Shown here: piece after piece, positions 57,101 through 64,000 of the stretch | How the letters are laid out: every line of letters starts with the position of its first letter | How positions within the stretch are numbered: the stretch's first letter is position 1 | Source: Paenibacillus turpanensis | Lineage (GTDB): Bacteria > Bacillota > Bacilli > Paenibacillales > YIM-B00363 | Assembly (NCBI RefSeq): GCF_011421635.1 | Contig: NZ_WTLI01000008.1 | Location: 1-64,000, forward strand | Reading direction: 5' to 3' | DNA length: 64,000 nt | Position numbers and translations under genes: made by a program | The notes under the pieces: generated by a model | Seen by the model: only the letters and a program-made list of their open reading frames with translations | Databases searched by the model: none | What the model was told of the DNA's origin: nothing

Positions 57101-58429
57101 GAGGTCTCGGTGAACGGGAACGACCTTACCCTTGATCCTCATACGATTCAAGAGTTCGATGTTGCACCTGATCAACAATTACTGCCGATCAGCGTTCAAC
57201 TGAATCGAATGGATGCGCAGTGGAAAATCAATGGTGCCACTGTTACAGGGGCCGTCTACGATGCCCCGCTGCAATATGGTCAAACGGATTTCCAAATCGA
57301 GGCCTTTGTGGACGGTGAAGCCGAAGTCAGTACCTATAAGTTTCGTGTGAATCGCTTGACTCGGCCTGGGTTTTCTTCACTGGACCTAACGGTAACAAAT
57401 ATAACCTATAATCATGCAACATTATCGTGGACGTCTGCTTTGGACAGCTACGGCATCGCAGGCTATCTGCTTTCGATCAACGGACAAACGCCAGTACCGA
57501 TTGAACCCTATGCTTCGGGAAATACCCTTACTTATGATTTAATTGGGTTAATACCGGGTCAAAGCTACAAGGTAGCAGTCAGCGCAGTGAGCACGAAAGG
57601 GCAGTACAGCCTTGTGGGACCGAGTAATTCATTCAACACCCCTGCCGATTCGACGGGTGGAGGTCCGATTTCGACAGCTCCTGTTTTTGGCAGTAAGCTG
57701 CTGACAGTATCGGGGATTACAACGAGCGGTGCTACCCTTACGTGGGAGGGGGCGAACGATCCGGACGGCATTAGCGGCTATTGGCTTTCCCTGAATGGAG
57801 GACAACTGCTTCCTATTGAGCCGACGGTTACGGGTGCAGCCTATACGTATACAGTTACGGGGCTCCAGCCAAATCAAAGCTATAAGGCCATGATTTACGC
57901 GACGGACGTGTACGGCTATGTAAGTACGGATAATCCAACAGAGCAGTTCTCTACTTTAAGACCGGAGTATTTGTTCAATGACATCAACCCGCAAGCCGGT
58001 CAAATCGGCGGCACGATCCGTTGGACGGTTGTTCAGCCTGAAGGCGGCACCTTCGCAGTGTTTAAAGGTGATCCGAACACTAGCGGCAGCGTTCTGCTCA
58101 AACAAGTGAACATCACTGCCGGCACAAAGAGCGGCAAAATTACACTAGATAACGGGACTACCTACGCACCGACTGAAACTTTAGTTGTTGCCCGTTTGAC
58201 GAATGGAAAATGGGCAGTGGAATTCACGCCACAGTTCGTCGACGCAGCTTCGAAGGAACAGGTGCTTTCTACCTACAAAGCGGCGATTGAACGCAATGGA
58301 GAAGTAAATATGGCGTATTTCTTGGAATTCGCTTTATTTAATCCGATGTTTGCCGGTGAACCGTTAACGGTCGAAGAAATGGAAATGTACTTACAGACCA
58401 TTACTCCGGTGACGTTTACCGCTCCGTAG
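54200..58429 (+). CDS. Large secreted RCC1-repeat / fibronectin type III protein
   Basis: 1,409 residues. A signal peptide (residues ~1-40, LASIALLAMGAAWSVAAPAKA) is followed by RCC1-type beta-propeller repeats to about 400 (TFTTALHADGTVWAWG, SFTLALDTQGKVWFWG, YVLAQTVDGRVWAWG). Then comes a carboxypeptidase-like repeat (about 530-615). A repeated module with the pattern D-x-x-P-x-x-G-x-I-x-G-x-x-x-W occurs near 623, 737, 850 and 1257, and two FN3 domains lie near 1050-1250. TTG start after GGGAGG. No SLH, LPXTG or other anchor is visible, so it is probably released or held by partners. It interrupts the tex-cmpA order known from B. subtilis. Role unknown; adhesion is a guess. Confidence 0.85.
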   Translation: MLSKGKTKRPWMLRSLKLASIALLAMGAAWSVAAPAKATETNNSIVEVAGGETFTTALHADGTVWAWGLKEYGQLGIPDTGTTPYDNRVPHQVPGLPGIKQIAAGESFTLALDTQGKVWFWGAMDPATTGTLVSATPMVFDTLPPIASITAGSTFGVFVEDAGTSGGRVYTVGTSASFALGQKDVLASAAPAEVMLSAGTPLTGILKAAAGDDYVLAQTVDGRVWAWGDNTDGQVGNDTAADTKFPALLDGLTNVQEIAAGKGLNTSFAITSAGVYGWGYNETSELGFYKNENGDHVGDDILTPTLIDSLAGKTVKTIVATPESAAPTIALLQDGTLLEAGNHALFRSSNYSDESGITELFAAPNRKYALKSDGMYGWGSNSDDSSSYYGLVIPKMFVDDYYYPPAKLPQLQAAYDTSMKKPLHARASIYNHTSFSISVTQPDYTYVDSVLVEVWPLGSNDPNAVVVKSSVDYYHRSGEQSVDFYETLQPGTYEIRLYNRDTKGTVPVLSEPYILNNGGKGYSIYAPVSSISIPVQKLVNDAWVPAAGTTVSLSSALLDETRYATADSNGVAMFSDLYPGHYDIGIYEQGYSEITKSITLLDGSLMMKNQKLAPAEQPHEIDFLDDTDLRSGYLQGTLSWMPPEMGDDAYSQYLFYWEDSAGNLVKAADGSDLPPVASAATCSAGEGGLCFFMDAEIPLGTEIPQGAAALRMYMDAVKTARTVPVFDEPVSVPGKFTFTDTNPAAGDITGTFQWSKPENEAGIANYVLLTAGYGDGLIVHRTPANGSAEYRIDLFGMTTNYPMNEYVLGIENAQGDIYNTHSYVQSVDIRTAGPLPTITTDNSLPIPDIINWTNTDPDEGEFGGQLQWTLSSSATEEPTGFDVLLLDEAGQPVSYIASMTLPVFVPLFAAVSIDSFDYGAPVYSLQIPDNTLLQAGQKLAVYSRNADGQYSLPATKQVATPSAPNFTEVSVNGNDLTLDPHTIQEFDVAPDQQLLPISVQLNRMDAQWKINGATVTGAVYDAPLQYGQTDFQIEAFVDGEAEVSTYKFRVNRLTRPGFSSLDLTVTNITYNHATLSWTSALDSYGIAGYLLSINGQTPVPIEPYASGNTLTYDLIGLIPGQSYKVAVSAVSTKGQYSLVGPSNSFNTPADSTGGGPISTAPVFGSKLLTVSGITTSGATLTWEGANDPDGISGYWLSLNGGQLLPIEPTVTGAAYTYTVTGLQPNQSYKAMIYATDVYGYVSTDNPTEQFSTLRPEYLFNDINPQAGQIGGTIRWTVVQPEGGTFAVFKGDPNTSGSVLLKQVNITAGTKSGKITLDNGTTYAPTETLVVARLTNGKWAVEFTPQFVDAASKEQVLSTYKAAIERNGEVNMAYFLEFALFNPMFAGEPLTVEEMEMYLQTITPVTFTAP

Positions 58430-58449
58430 TCAACAGGAGAAATCTAAAC

Positions 58450-58490
58450 AATAAACCCTGCTTACCACTTGTTGGTTAGCAGGGTTTATT
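58450..58490. terminator. Bidirectional terminator between the RCC1 gene and cmpA
   Basis: 18-base arms (AATAAACCCTGCTTACCA and its near complement, one mismatch) with TTTATTTTAG after it on the plus strand and ATTGTTTAG on the minus strand. It serves the convergent genes on both sides. Confidence 0.85.
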
Positions 58491-58634
58491 TTAGTGTGAA
58501 GTCGTTTTTTTCTCGGCGGTTTTTCCGCCTTGCTTGTCGCGGTAAAAATACCAGCAATCATTAAGTAGGCGAATCTGTCTGCGGTTTTTAGTCAGGAAGG
58601 CGCGCATAAGCTGTGTACGCAACCAGTTTGGCAT
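58491..58634 (-). CDS. cmpA: Cortex morphogenetic protein CmpA
   Basis: 47 residues, starting MPNWLRTQLMRAFLTKNRRQ and including IRLLNDCWYFYRDKQG, the known pattern of CmpA, a small protein that in B. subtilis controls coat-to-cortex progression during sporulation through SpoIVA turnover. AGGAAAGGGG lies about 12 bases before the ATG. It is too short for most gene calls. Placed next to tex/ydcK, as in B. subtilis. Identification rests on the conserved N-terminal half; the C-terminal Lys/Thr tail is variable. Confidence 0.88.
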   Translation of the reverse strand: MPNWLRTQLMRAFLTKNRRQIRLLNDCWYFYRDKQGGKTAEKKTTSH

Positions 58635-58725
58635 TGAAACCAGCCCCTTTCCTAGGCGACTAACCGTATGGTTACCTTATCATATGGCAGTGCCTCGCTT
58701 GGGGTGCAGGTCCGTCAAAGGTTTG

Positions 58726-59085
58726 TTATAACATTTCTTCCTCGTATTCCTCGTACCACTGCTCCAGCTGTGCTTCAAGGGCTCGAATCTCGGTTAACAA
58801 AGAAATAAGCGGATAGTTGTTTTCTTGAAGGGAAGAAAACGATTTTTCCAGTGAACCGACGAAATCCAGGCCTGTAGAAACCGAGTAGGCGGGATCGGAA
58901 AGCTCGAGATCGCTGCATTCAGCCACCGGAACAGGGACCTCAGGAACGCCTCCAGCAGTAAGCTTGCCGACTTCTTTATGAAGGCGGTGAAGCAGGGCGG
59001 TAAGCTGATAGGCATGGGTTTCCGGCATTTCGACAAACAGAAGGCGTTCGCCTTGCTGCAAAATACATGTTTTTGTTGTAAACAT
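58726..59085 (-). CDS. Conserved-looking protein of unknown function
   Basis: 119 residues, no signal peptide or membrane helix. An N-terminal beta stretch (KTCILQQGERLLFVEMPE) is followed by helix (AYQLTALLHRLHKEVGKL), a Pro/Val-rich linker and an acidic C-terminal helix (EIRALEAQLEQWYEEYEEE). AAAGGAG lies ~10 bases before the ATG. It is divergent from ydcK with only ~90 bases between. I do not recognise the family. Confidence 0.65.
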   Translation of the reverse strand: MFTTKTCILQQGERLLFVEMPETHAYQLTALLHRLHKEVGKLTAGGVPEVPVPVAECSDLELSDPAYSVSTGLDFVGSLEKSFSSLQENNYPLISLLTEIRALEAQLEQWYEEYEEEML

Positions 59086-59174
59086 GAATAAAGGGCTCCT
59101 TTAACGTATAACATTCTACTTGACAGTTTATCGCAGGCCCGAGTTACAATTCAAGTAAGAAACGGAGGCGGCGC

Positions 59175-59651
59175 ATGAACGACAAGCAGCTACAAGCTTG
59201 GGTGGAGAACGTATCCTTACAAAGCTTCGGCTGGCCATTCACCCATGAGGCAAAATTCAACGGCAGATTAAGCTCAACGGGCGGACGTTATTTTACGGGG
59301 ACCCACCACATTGAAATCAGCAGGAAATATTATGATGCATACGGGGCGGAAGAAACGGAAAAAATTATTAAGCACGAGCTGTGTCATTACCATCTTCATT
59401 TGCAGCGCAGAGGGTACAAGCATCGAGACCCGGAATTCCGCGAGCTGCTGGCGAAGGTAGGAGGGACACGTTTTTGTAAATCCCTCCCCGGAGTAACGAG
59501 AAAGACACAGTCGTATAAATATAAGCTTCAATGCACAGCCTGTTCAATGGAGTATTTGCGTAAGCGCAAAGTAGACCCGAGGAAATATTTGTGCGGTCGC
59601 TGTAGGGGCCCATTACGGCTCCAAACTCTTGACTCCTTGGAGAAAAAGTGA
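59175..59651 (+). CDS. ydcK: SprT-like zinc metalloprotease-family protein (YdcK)
   Basis: 158 residues. The zinc-metalloprotease helix IIKHELCHYHLH (HExxH, about 64-75) lies in the SprT-like domain, and a C-terminal zinc ribbon has CTACSMEY and YLCGRCRG. B. subtilis YdcK sits in the same place, between tex and a tRNA cluster. Start ATG 59175 with CGGAGGCGG. A TTGACA-19-TACAAT promoter (59120-59150) may serve it. The actual substrate is not known. Confidence 0.92.
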   Translation: MNDKQLQAWVENVSLQSFGWPFTHEAKFNGRLSSTGGRYFTGTHHIEISRKYYDAYGAEETEKIIKHELCHYHLHLQRRGYKHRDPEFRELLAKVGGTRFCKSLPGVTRKTQSYKYKLQCTACSMEYLRKRKVDPRKYLCGRCRGPLRLQTLDSLEKK

Positions 59652-59657
59652 TACATT
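59629..59657 (+). promoter_or_regulatory. Promoter of tRNA-Asn/tRNA-Ser
   Basis: TTGACT (59629-59634), 17 bases, TACATT (59652-59657), overlapping the last codons of ydcK and 12 bases before the tRNA-Asn start. Confidence 0.65.
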
Positions 59658-59669
59658 ATTACTTGTCTT

Positions 59670-59745
59670 TCCCCGATAGCTCAGTTGGTAGAGCACTCGA
59701 CTGTTAATCGAGTTGTCACAGGTTCGAGTCCTGTTCGGGGAGCCA
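59670..59745 (+). tRNA. tRNA-Asn (GTT)
   Basis: Full cloverleaf: acceptor TCCCCGA/TCGGGGA, D arm with AGTTGGTA, anticodon loop CTGTTAA (anticodon GTT), T arm GGTTCGAGTCC. The 3' CCA is encoded (59743-59745). Confidence 0.97.
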
Positions 59746-59753
59746 TCATATAC

Positions 59754-59845
59754 GGAGAGTTACCCAAGTGGCTATAAGGGGCTCCTTTGCTAAAGGAGTA
59801 GTCGCCTAACCGCGTGCGAGGGTTCGAATCCCTCACTCTCCGCCA
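59754..59845 (+). tRNA. tRNA-Ser (GCT)
   Basis: Class II tRNA with a long variable arm: acceptor GGAGAGT/ACTCTCC, anticodon stem CTCCT/AGGAG with loop TTGCTAA (anticodon GCT), T arm GGTTCGAATCC, encoded CCA. Confidence 0.97.
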
Positions 59846-59859
59846 CATTTGATCTCGAT

Positions 59860-59886
59860 AATCGTACGAGAAGTACGATTTTTTTA
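59860..59886 (+). terminator. Terminator after tRNA-Ser
   Basis: AATCGTAC / GTACGATT perfect stem followed by TTTTTA. It separates the Asn-Ser pair from the next tRNA group. Confidence 0.88.
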
Positions 59887-59988
59887 TTGCATAGCTTTTC
59901 TCTAGTCTCTGTTCCTCAATCGTTATGTAATAGAAAGATCATTATAGTCTAGCAATTCTACGCCTTAAAAAAAGTTTTAAATTTCCTC

Positions 59989-60017
59989 TTGCCAGAGGAC
60001 AAGCATTCGATTATAAT
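59989..60017 (+). promoter_or_regulatory. Promoter of tRNA-Glu/Lys/Leu
   Basis: TTGCCA (59989-59994), 17 bases, TATAAT (60012-60017), about 40 bases before tRNA-Glu. Confidence 0.75.
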
Positions 60018-60058
60018 AACACTTGTCGCTTCGAAAGATAGCGAAAAATGTTGAAAAT

Positions 60059-60130
60059 GGCCCGTTGGTCAAGGGGTTAAGACACCTCCCTTTCACGGAG
60101 GTAACAGGGGTTCGAATCCCCTACGGGTCA
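60059..60130 (+). tRNA. tRNA-Glu (TTC)
   Basis: Acceptor GGCCCGT/ACGGGTC, anticodon stem CCTCC/GGAGG with loop CTTTCAC (anticodon TTC), T arm GGTTCGAATCC. CCA is not encoded. Confidence 0.96.
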
Positions 60131-60137
60131 TCCTTGA

Positions 60138-60210
60138 GAGCCATTAGCTCAGTTGGTAGAGCACCTGACTTTTAATCAGGGTGTCGTAGGTTCGAGTCCT
60201 ACATGGCTCA
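60138..60210 (+). tRNA. tRNA-Lys (TTT)
   Basis: Acceptor GAGCCAT/ATGGCTC, D arm AGTTGGTA, anticodon loop CTTTTAA (anticodon TTT), T arm GGTTCGAGTCC. CCA is not encoded. Seven bases after tRNA-Glu. Confidence 0.97.
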
Positions 60211-60223
60211 CTTTTCATAGTAT

Positions 60224-60306
60224 GCGGTTGTGGTGGAATGGCAGACACGCTATCTTGAGGGGGTAGTGGGCGTACGCTCGTGGAGGTTCGAGTCCTCTCA
60301 ACCGCA
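60224..60306 (+). tRNA. tRNA-Leu (GAG)
   Basis: Class II tRNA: acceptor GCGGTTG/CAACCGC, anticodon stem CTATC/GGTAG with loop TTGAGGG (anticodon GAG), variable arm, T arm GGTTCGAGTCC. CCA is not encoded. It reads CUC, the specifier codon of the leuA T-box leaders at 5562-6310. Confidence 0.96.
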
Positions 60307-60323
60307 TAACAAACTTCGACAAG

Positions 60324-60361
60324 AACCTTTGATTCGATAATTCGGATCGGAGGTTTTTTTA
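60324..60361 (+). terminator. Terminator of the tRNA group
   Basis: AACCTTTGATTCG / CGGATCGGAGGTT hairpin followed by a run of T residues. Confidence 0.85.
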
Positions 60362-60392
60362 TTATGTAAAAATGTAAAAGGGCACGGCAGCA

Positions 60393-60433
60393 TAAAAAAA
60401 TCCGGTTCGTCTCCATGTGAGCGGCCGGATTTT
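60393..60433 (-). terminator. Terminator of the DUF2621 gene
   Basis: AAAATCCGG / CCGGATTTT stem; the minus strand continues with a T-run (TTTTTTT). Confidence 0.8.
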
Positions 60434-60452
60434 CGTTTTGTCGAAATTGGTT

Positions 60453-60881
60453 TTAATGATTTAACAAGTGCTTGTATGCACTGTAATCGATTTTGTTTTT
60501 CTCCAAAAAGGAAACAAGACTCTTGTAATCGCGGCTTGGCGTCGCCATAATGTAGCCCTTCAAGCAGTGGTCACGAGTAACCTCACTTGCGCCTTCCTCC
60601 AAAGCAACCTGACCGATTTTAGCTGCAATGGTGTGCCTTGCGATATCGCGGAAAGGGGTCGGTACCGGCTCGACTAACACTTCTAAGAAGGCCTTGCTGT
60701 CTTCCGTCCACAAATGACGGCTCGATTCTACATAATGGTTCTGCCAATCCAGCTTTGACTTTCCGTCTTCCATCGGGAGAACCTTTAAAAACTTGCGAAA
60801 CATAAAGTAACCGCCGATGGACAAAAAACCGATCAGAACAAACACCCAGAAAAAGATAAACCAGCCGAATACGCCGGACAT
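60453..60881 (-). CDS. DUF2621 membrane protein (YneK-like)
   Basis: 142 residues. One N-terminal membrane helix (GWFIFFWVFVLIGFLSIGGY) and a cytoplasmic part with VPTPFRDIARHTIAAKIG and DHCLKGYIMATPSRDYKSL, the pattern of B. subtilis YneK (DUF2621), a conserved protein of spore-formers without known function. Divergent from the nfo gene with about 140 bases between. Confidence 0.82.
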   Translation of the reverse strand: MSGVFGWFIFFWVFVLIGFLSIGGYFMFRKFLKVLPMEDGKSKLDWQNHYVESSRHLWTEDSKAFLEVLVEPVPTPFRDIARHTIAAKIGQVALEEGASEVTRDHCLKGYIMATPSRDYKSLVSFLEKNKIDYSAYKHLLNH

Positions 60882-61020
60882 TTTTACTCACCTCAGCAAA
60901 ATCGTACCATGTTCCGCATGGGGTGGCAAGCATACTTCAAAAGCGGGACAAACTGCGGTACAATAAAAAAGTTATTAGAAAACTAGGCTAGATATTCTCG
61001 TTTACAAGGAGTAATTATAG

Positions 61021-62142
61021 ATGACGAAATTAGGTTCTCACGTATCGTTTTCCGATAAGGGTTTGCTGAATGCTGCCAATGAGGCGGTATCCTATGGCTC
61101 CAGCACATTTATGATTTACACCGGTGCTCCGCAAAATACGCGCCGGAAGCCGATTGAAGAGCAATATATTGAGCAGGGCAAGGAGCTCATGAAGCAGCAC
61201 GGCATTGACGAAATTGTGGTTCACGCGCCTTATATCATTAACCTTGGCTCGTACAAGAGCAATACGTATCAGCTGGCCGTCGATTTCCTTCAGGAGGAAA
61301 TGCGCCGTACGAATTATCTAGGTGTGAAAAACATCGTTCTTCACCCGGGGGCTTACACCGATAAGGATGCGGAATATGGAATTGCGCGCATCGCGGAAGG
61401 CCTGAACGAAGTACTGGCCGGCACTTCGGAAATGGAAGTGAACATCGCGCTTGAGACGATGGCGGGCAAAGGGACGGAAATCGGCCGTTCTTTCGAAGAA
61501 ATTGCTCAAATTATTGAAAAGGTCGAGCACAATAACCGTCTGAAGGTCTGCCTGGATACCTGCCATATTCACGATGCAGGCTACGATATTGTCAACGATT
61601 TGGACGGCGTATTGGAGCAGTTTGACCGTACGATCGGCCTTGATCGGATCTCCGTCGTTCACTTAAACGATAGTAAAAACCCACGCGGAGCCGGAAAGGA
61701 CCGTCATGCGCCCGTCGGAGCAGGTCACATCGGCTTTGCGGCGATTAAAAATATCGTGCACCACGAAAAGCTGAAGCATCTTCCAATGGTGCTGGAGACA
61801 CCGTGGATCGGGAAGGACGATGCGCTGTCGCGTCCGATGTACGAAGCGGAAATTGCGCTGCTTCGCGGCGATGTAGAAACGCGCTTCGGTGCTGCGTTCC
61901 TTGAGGATGTCGAGCGCGCTGCGCATTTCTTTGAGAAGAACGGCGTTCATCCGCGGGATTTTGTCGTACAAACGTGGGAGACGCTGAAGACGGATGCGAA
62001 GGCAAAGAAGGCGGATCCGCGTGAGCCGATGGATCGTCTTTACGATATGCTTGTGGAGGGGAATGTTTTCCCCGGTCTGACCGAAGAACAAATTAATCAC
62101 AGGCTGACCGCCTGGTTTGCGAAAGAGGTGCTATCCGCATGA
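61021..62142 (+). CDS. nfo: Endonuclease IV (Nfo) with C-terminal extension
   Basis: AP endonuclease of base-excision repair. Residues 1-~283 form the TIM barrel with three zinc sites: [37 protein letters not shown] and [22 protein letters not shown]. Usual length is 280-300; this one has 373, with a helical tail of ~85 residues ([38 protein letters not shown]) of no known family to me. AAGGAG lies 11 bases ahead of the ATG. Overlaps purU by four bases (ATGA). Confidence 0.92.
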   Translation: MTKLGSHVSFSDKGLLNAANEAVSYGSSTFMIYTGAPQNTRRKPIEEQYIEQGKELMKQHGIDEIVVHAPYIINLGSYKSNTYQLAVDFLQEEMRRTNYLGVKNIVLHPGAYTDKDAEYGIARIAEGLNEVLAGTSEMEVNIALETMAGKGTEIGRSFEEIAQIIEKVEHNNRLKVCLDTCHIHDAGYDIVNDLDGVLEQFDRTIGLDRISVVHLNDSKNPRGAGKDRHAPVGAGHIGFAAIKNIVHHEKLKHLPMVLETPWIGKDDALSRPMYEAEIALLRGDVETRFGAAFLEDVERAAHFFEKNGVHPRDFVVQTWETLKTDAKAKKADPREPMDRLYDMLVEGNVFPGLTEEQINHRLTAWFAKEVLSA

Positions 62143-63047
62143 ATACGGTGAACCGCACAGAAGGAAAACATACGCGCAGGGAGCTGCTTAACCGGGACCG
62201 GGCAAGAATGCTCATTTCTTGTCCGGATCGTCCGGGCATTGTCGCCTCGGTTTCCCGTTTTCTTGCCGAGCACGGGGCCAATATTGTGCAGTCTGACCAA
62301 TATACGATGGACCCGAGCGGCGGAATGTTTTTTATCCGCATTGAATTTGATCTCGAGGGACTGGAAGCGAAGCTTCCGCAGCTGAAGCAGGATTTTTCCG
62401 GTGTGGCACAGCCGTTCGAGATGAGCTGGGAAATCTACCGCTCCAACCAGAAGAAAAGGGTAGCGATTTTTGTCTCGAAGGAAGATCATTGTCTTCTGGA
62501 GCTGCTGTGGCAGTGGCAGGCGGGAGATCTTTATATGGACATCGCAATGGTCATCGGCAATCATCCTGAGATGGCCGAGGTCGTAGAGCCCTTTGGTGTT
62601 CCATTCCACTATGTACCGGTTACGCCGGAAACCAAGGCCGAGGCCGAGCGCAGACAAATCGCGCTGGTCCAAAGCGCGGATGTAGATTTAATTGTCCTAG
62701 CAAGGTATATGCAAATTGTATCGCCTTATTTTATTGAGAAATATGAAAACCGCATGATTAACATTCATCATTCCTTCCTCCCGGCTTTTGTGGGCGGAAA
62801 GCCCTATGCGCAGGCCTATGGACGCGGTGTGAAAATCATCGGGGCAACGGGTCATTATGTGACGGATGAGCTCGACGGCGGGCCTATCATTGAGCAGGAC
62901 GTGCAGCGGGTATCCCACCGTGACGATGTAGATGACCTGAAACGGATCGGACGCCATATTGAACGGGTCGTACTGGCAAGAGCCGTGTCTTGGCATCTTG
63001 AGGACCGCATTCTCGTACACCAGAATAAAACCGTCGTGTTTAATTAA
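62139..63047 (+). CDS. purU: Formyltetrahydrofolate deformylase
   Basis: Hydrolyses 10-formyl-THF to THF and formate, balancing one-carbon pools. 302 residues: N-terminal ACT domain (about 23-100, [20 protein letters not shown]) and formyltransferase-like domain ([59 protein letters not shown]). A ~15-residue basic N-terminal extension precedes the ACT domain. Translationally coupled with nfo. Confidence 0.94.
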   Translation: MNTVNRTEGKHTRRELLNRDRARMLISCPDRPGIVASVSRFLAEHGANIVQSDQYTMDPSGGMFFIRIEFDLEGLEAKLPQLKQDFSGVAQPFEMSWEIYRSNQKKRVAIFVSKEDHCLLELLWQWQAGDLYMDIAMVIGNHPEMAEVVEPFGVPFHYVPVTPETKAEAERRQIALVQSADVDLIVLARYMQIVSPYFIEKYENRMINIHHSFLPAFVGGKPYAQAYGRGVKIIGATGHYVTDELDGGPIIEQDVQRVSHRDDVDDLKRIGRHIERVVLARAVSWHLEDRILVHQNKTVVFN

Positions 63048-63054
63048 TTAACGC

Positions 63055-64000
63055 ATGCTGAAAGATTTTATCATCAACGCTTCTTTCATCACTGCCTATA
63101 TTTTTGTTGTTTCACAGCTTGTGAATCGAAAAGAATACTTGTTTGCCTGGAGCCCTGAGGAGCTGAACAGACGCAGCGTACAGTGGGGAGCGGGTTTTGT
63201 AATGGGCTTACTGGGGGCTGTCCTGATGCTGTTCAGCATTAGGGTCAGCCCTGAAGTTATTTTAGACCTCCGGCATGTGGCGATTTTGCTGGCCGCCGCT
63301 TTTTTCGGAGGATGGGCGTCTGTAATCTCATCCCTCATGATCGGTGCTGCAAGGATTGTACTTTTTTGGCAGTGGGATGCTGTTTCCTACCGAGCGGCCG
63401 CCTCCATGGTGCTGATCGGTCTGCTGTGCGCTTGGATTCGTCCATGGATAAATAGACGTCTGCCGAGGTATTTGGCGATGAACGTGGGCGCAAGCCTGAT
63501 CCTGTTTGCGGTGCTTTACATCAATGTGTCCGATCACTCCGAATTTGCCACGCTGTATGTTTATCACTTTAGCTTTTCCGTAATTGGAAGCCTCCTCGGA
63601 TACGCGGCGATGTCGTATATGATTCGGTCCAATCGGTCGTTTTATGTGTTGTCCCAGCGAACCTCGCAGCTTCGCGCCCTGCTCGGAAATTTAAATTCAG
63701 GCGTGCTCGTGGAAGACATTCATCGTAGAATACTTCACTCGAATGCGAAGCTGGCCGAGATGCTGGGAATTCCGTATTCGCCTGCGCAGCTCGAAGGAAT
63801 GGACGGACGCCGACTGCTGCGCGAAACTAGTGACCTGGTGGAAGACGAAGGCAGATTTACAGCGTCGATTGACAAGCTGGTGCGGGAGAGAGCGAAACGA
63901 TTGAACGAAGAGGTATTGCTCAAGGATGGAAGAACGTTCGAGACGGATTATATCCCCATCTATGACGGGATCAGCTTGGTCGGCCATCTATGGAATATTC
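63055..64000 (+). CDS. 5TM-receptor PAS sensor protein, partial
   Basis: Runs off the window edge; 315 residues visible. Membrane segments occupy residues ~5-200 in the 5TMR_LYT pattern (FFGGWASVISSLMIGAARIVLFW is split across two helices' junction; a family hallmark). A PAS domain follows (LLGNLNSGVLVEDI, LHSNAKLAEMLGIP), ending in DGRTFETDYIPIYD. Such proteins end in a GGDEF or a histidine-kinase domain; the missing part would decide. The ATG at 63055 has no good ribosome site and lies eight bases after the purU stop, so coupling to purU is possible. Confidence 0.78.
   Translation, partial: MLKDFIINASFITAYIFVVSQLVNRKEYLFAWSPEELNRRSVQWGAGFVMGLLGAVLMLFSIRVSPEVILDLRHVAILLAAAFFGGWASVISSLMIGAARIVLFWQWDAVSYRAAASMVLIGLLCAWIRPWINRRLPRYLAMNVGASLILFAVLYINVSDHSEFATLYVYHFSFSVIGSLLGYAAMSYMIRSNRSFYVLSQRTSQLRALLGNLNSGVLVEDIHRRILHSNAKLAEMLGIPYSPAQLEGMDGRRLLRETSDLVEDEGRFTASIDKLVRERAKRLNEEVLLKDGRTFETDYIPIYDGISLVGHLWNI

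Noticed and set aside
59860..60058. Missing tRNA-Gln or other tRNA between Ser and Glu
   Set aside because: No cloverleaf could be folded in this interval; it contains a terminator and a promoter only.

Overview
The window comes from the chromosome of a Gram-positive, endospore-forming bacterium of the Paenibacillus type. The evidence is AGGAGG-type ribosome sites, consensus SigA promoters, T-box leaders, a CIRCE-controlled groESL, the sporulation genes cmpA and ydcC, and gene order that matches Bacillus subtilis in two blocks (ydiF-moaC-tatA-groESL, and ydcC-alr-ndoAI-ndoA ... tex-cmpA-ydcK-tRNAs). S-layer homology domains, RCC1/FN3 secreted proteins and a 5TMR sensor also fit Paenibacillus. 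Species assignment is inference.

Layout. (1) 100-5213, minus strand: a complete urea ABC transporter operon urtABCDE with its promoter, an intergenic hairpin after urtA and a terminator. (2) 5501-8031: a consensus promoter and two tandem T-box riboswitches control a lone leuA. (3) 8096-8417: an intergenic cluster of DnaA boxes beside an ABC-F gene (ydiF-like), the setting of a known B. subtilis DnaA-box cluster. (4) 8434-16147: ABC-F ATPase, formate-tetrahydrofolate cycle enzyme, molybdenum cofactor genes (moaC, moaB, moeA-like), tatA, then groES-groEL with CIRCE. (5) 16542-17297: two tandem paralogous small genes of unknown function; the first appears to start with AUA.

(6) 17487-45811: a cell-surface glycan locus of the S-layer glycosylation (slg) type. 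It holds ugd, an SLH-domain wall protein, a sugar kinase and manA. A minus-strand operon encodes a priming transferase, two GT4 transferases and an O-ligase/Wzy-like membrane protein with TPRs. A long plus-strand operon makes GDP-D-rhamnose (manC, gmd, rmd), exports glycan (wzm, wzt), probably caps it (methyltransferase), adds decoration (GT2-GT4, lipoprotein, GT-C-like protein, DPM-type GT2, DUF2304, SMR-like flippase) and makes dTDP-L-rhamnose (rmlA, rmlC, rmlB, rmlD). The part from rmd to rmlA is much more AT-rich than both sides and ends in decayed copies of rmlC and rmlB directly before the intact rmlCBD. I read this as an imported cassette joined to resident sugar-nucleotide genes.

(7) 45924-53994: cysC, a 43-residue membrane peptide, a YdcF-like protein, ydcC, alr, the ndoAI/ndoA toxin-antitoxin pair and tex. 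(8) 54200-59651: a 1,409-residue secreted RCC1/FN3 protein inserted in otherwise conserved order, then cmpA, a small conserved protein and the SprT-like ydcK. (9) 59670-60306: five tRNA genes (Asn, Ser, Glu, Lys, Leu-GAG). (10) 60453-64000: a DUF2621 protein, an endonuclease IV with a long C-terminal tail, purU, and the start of a 5TMR/PAS sensor cut by the window edge.

I saw no CRISPR array, insertion sequence, prophage or rRNA gene.
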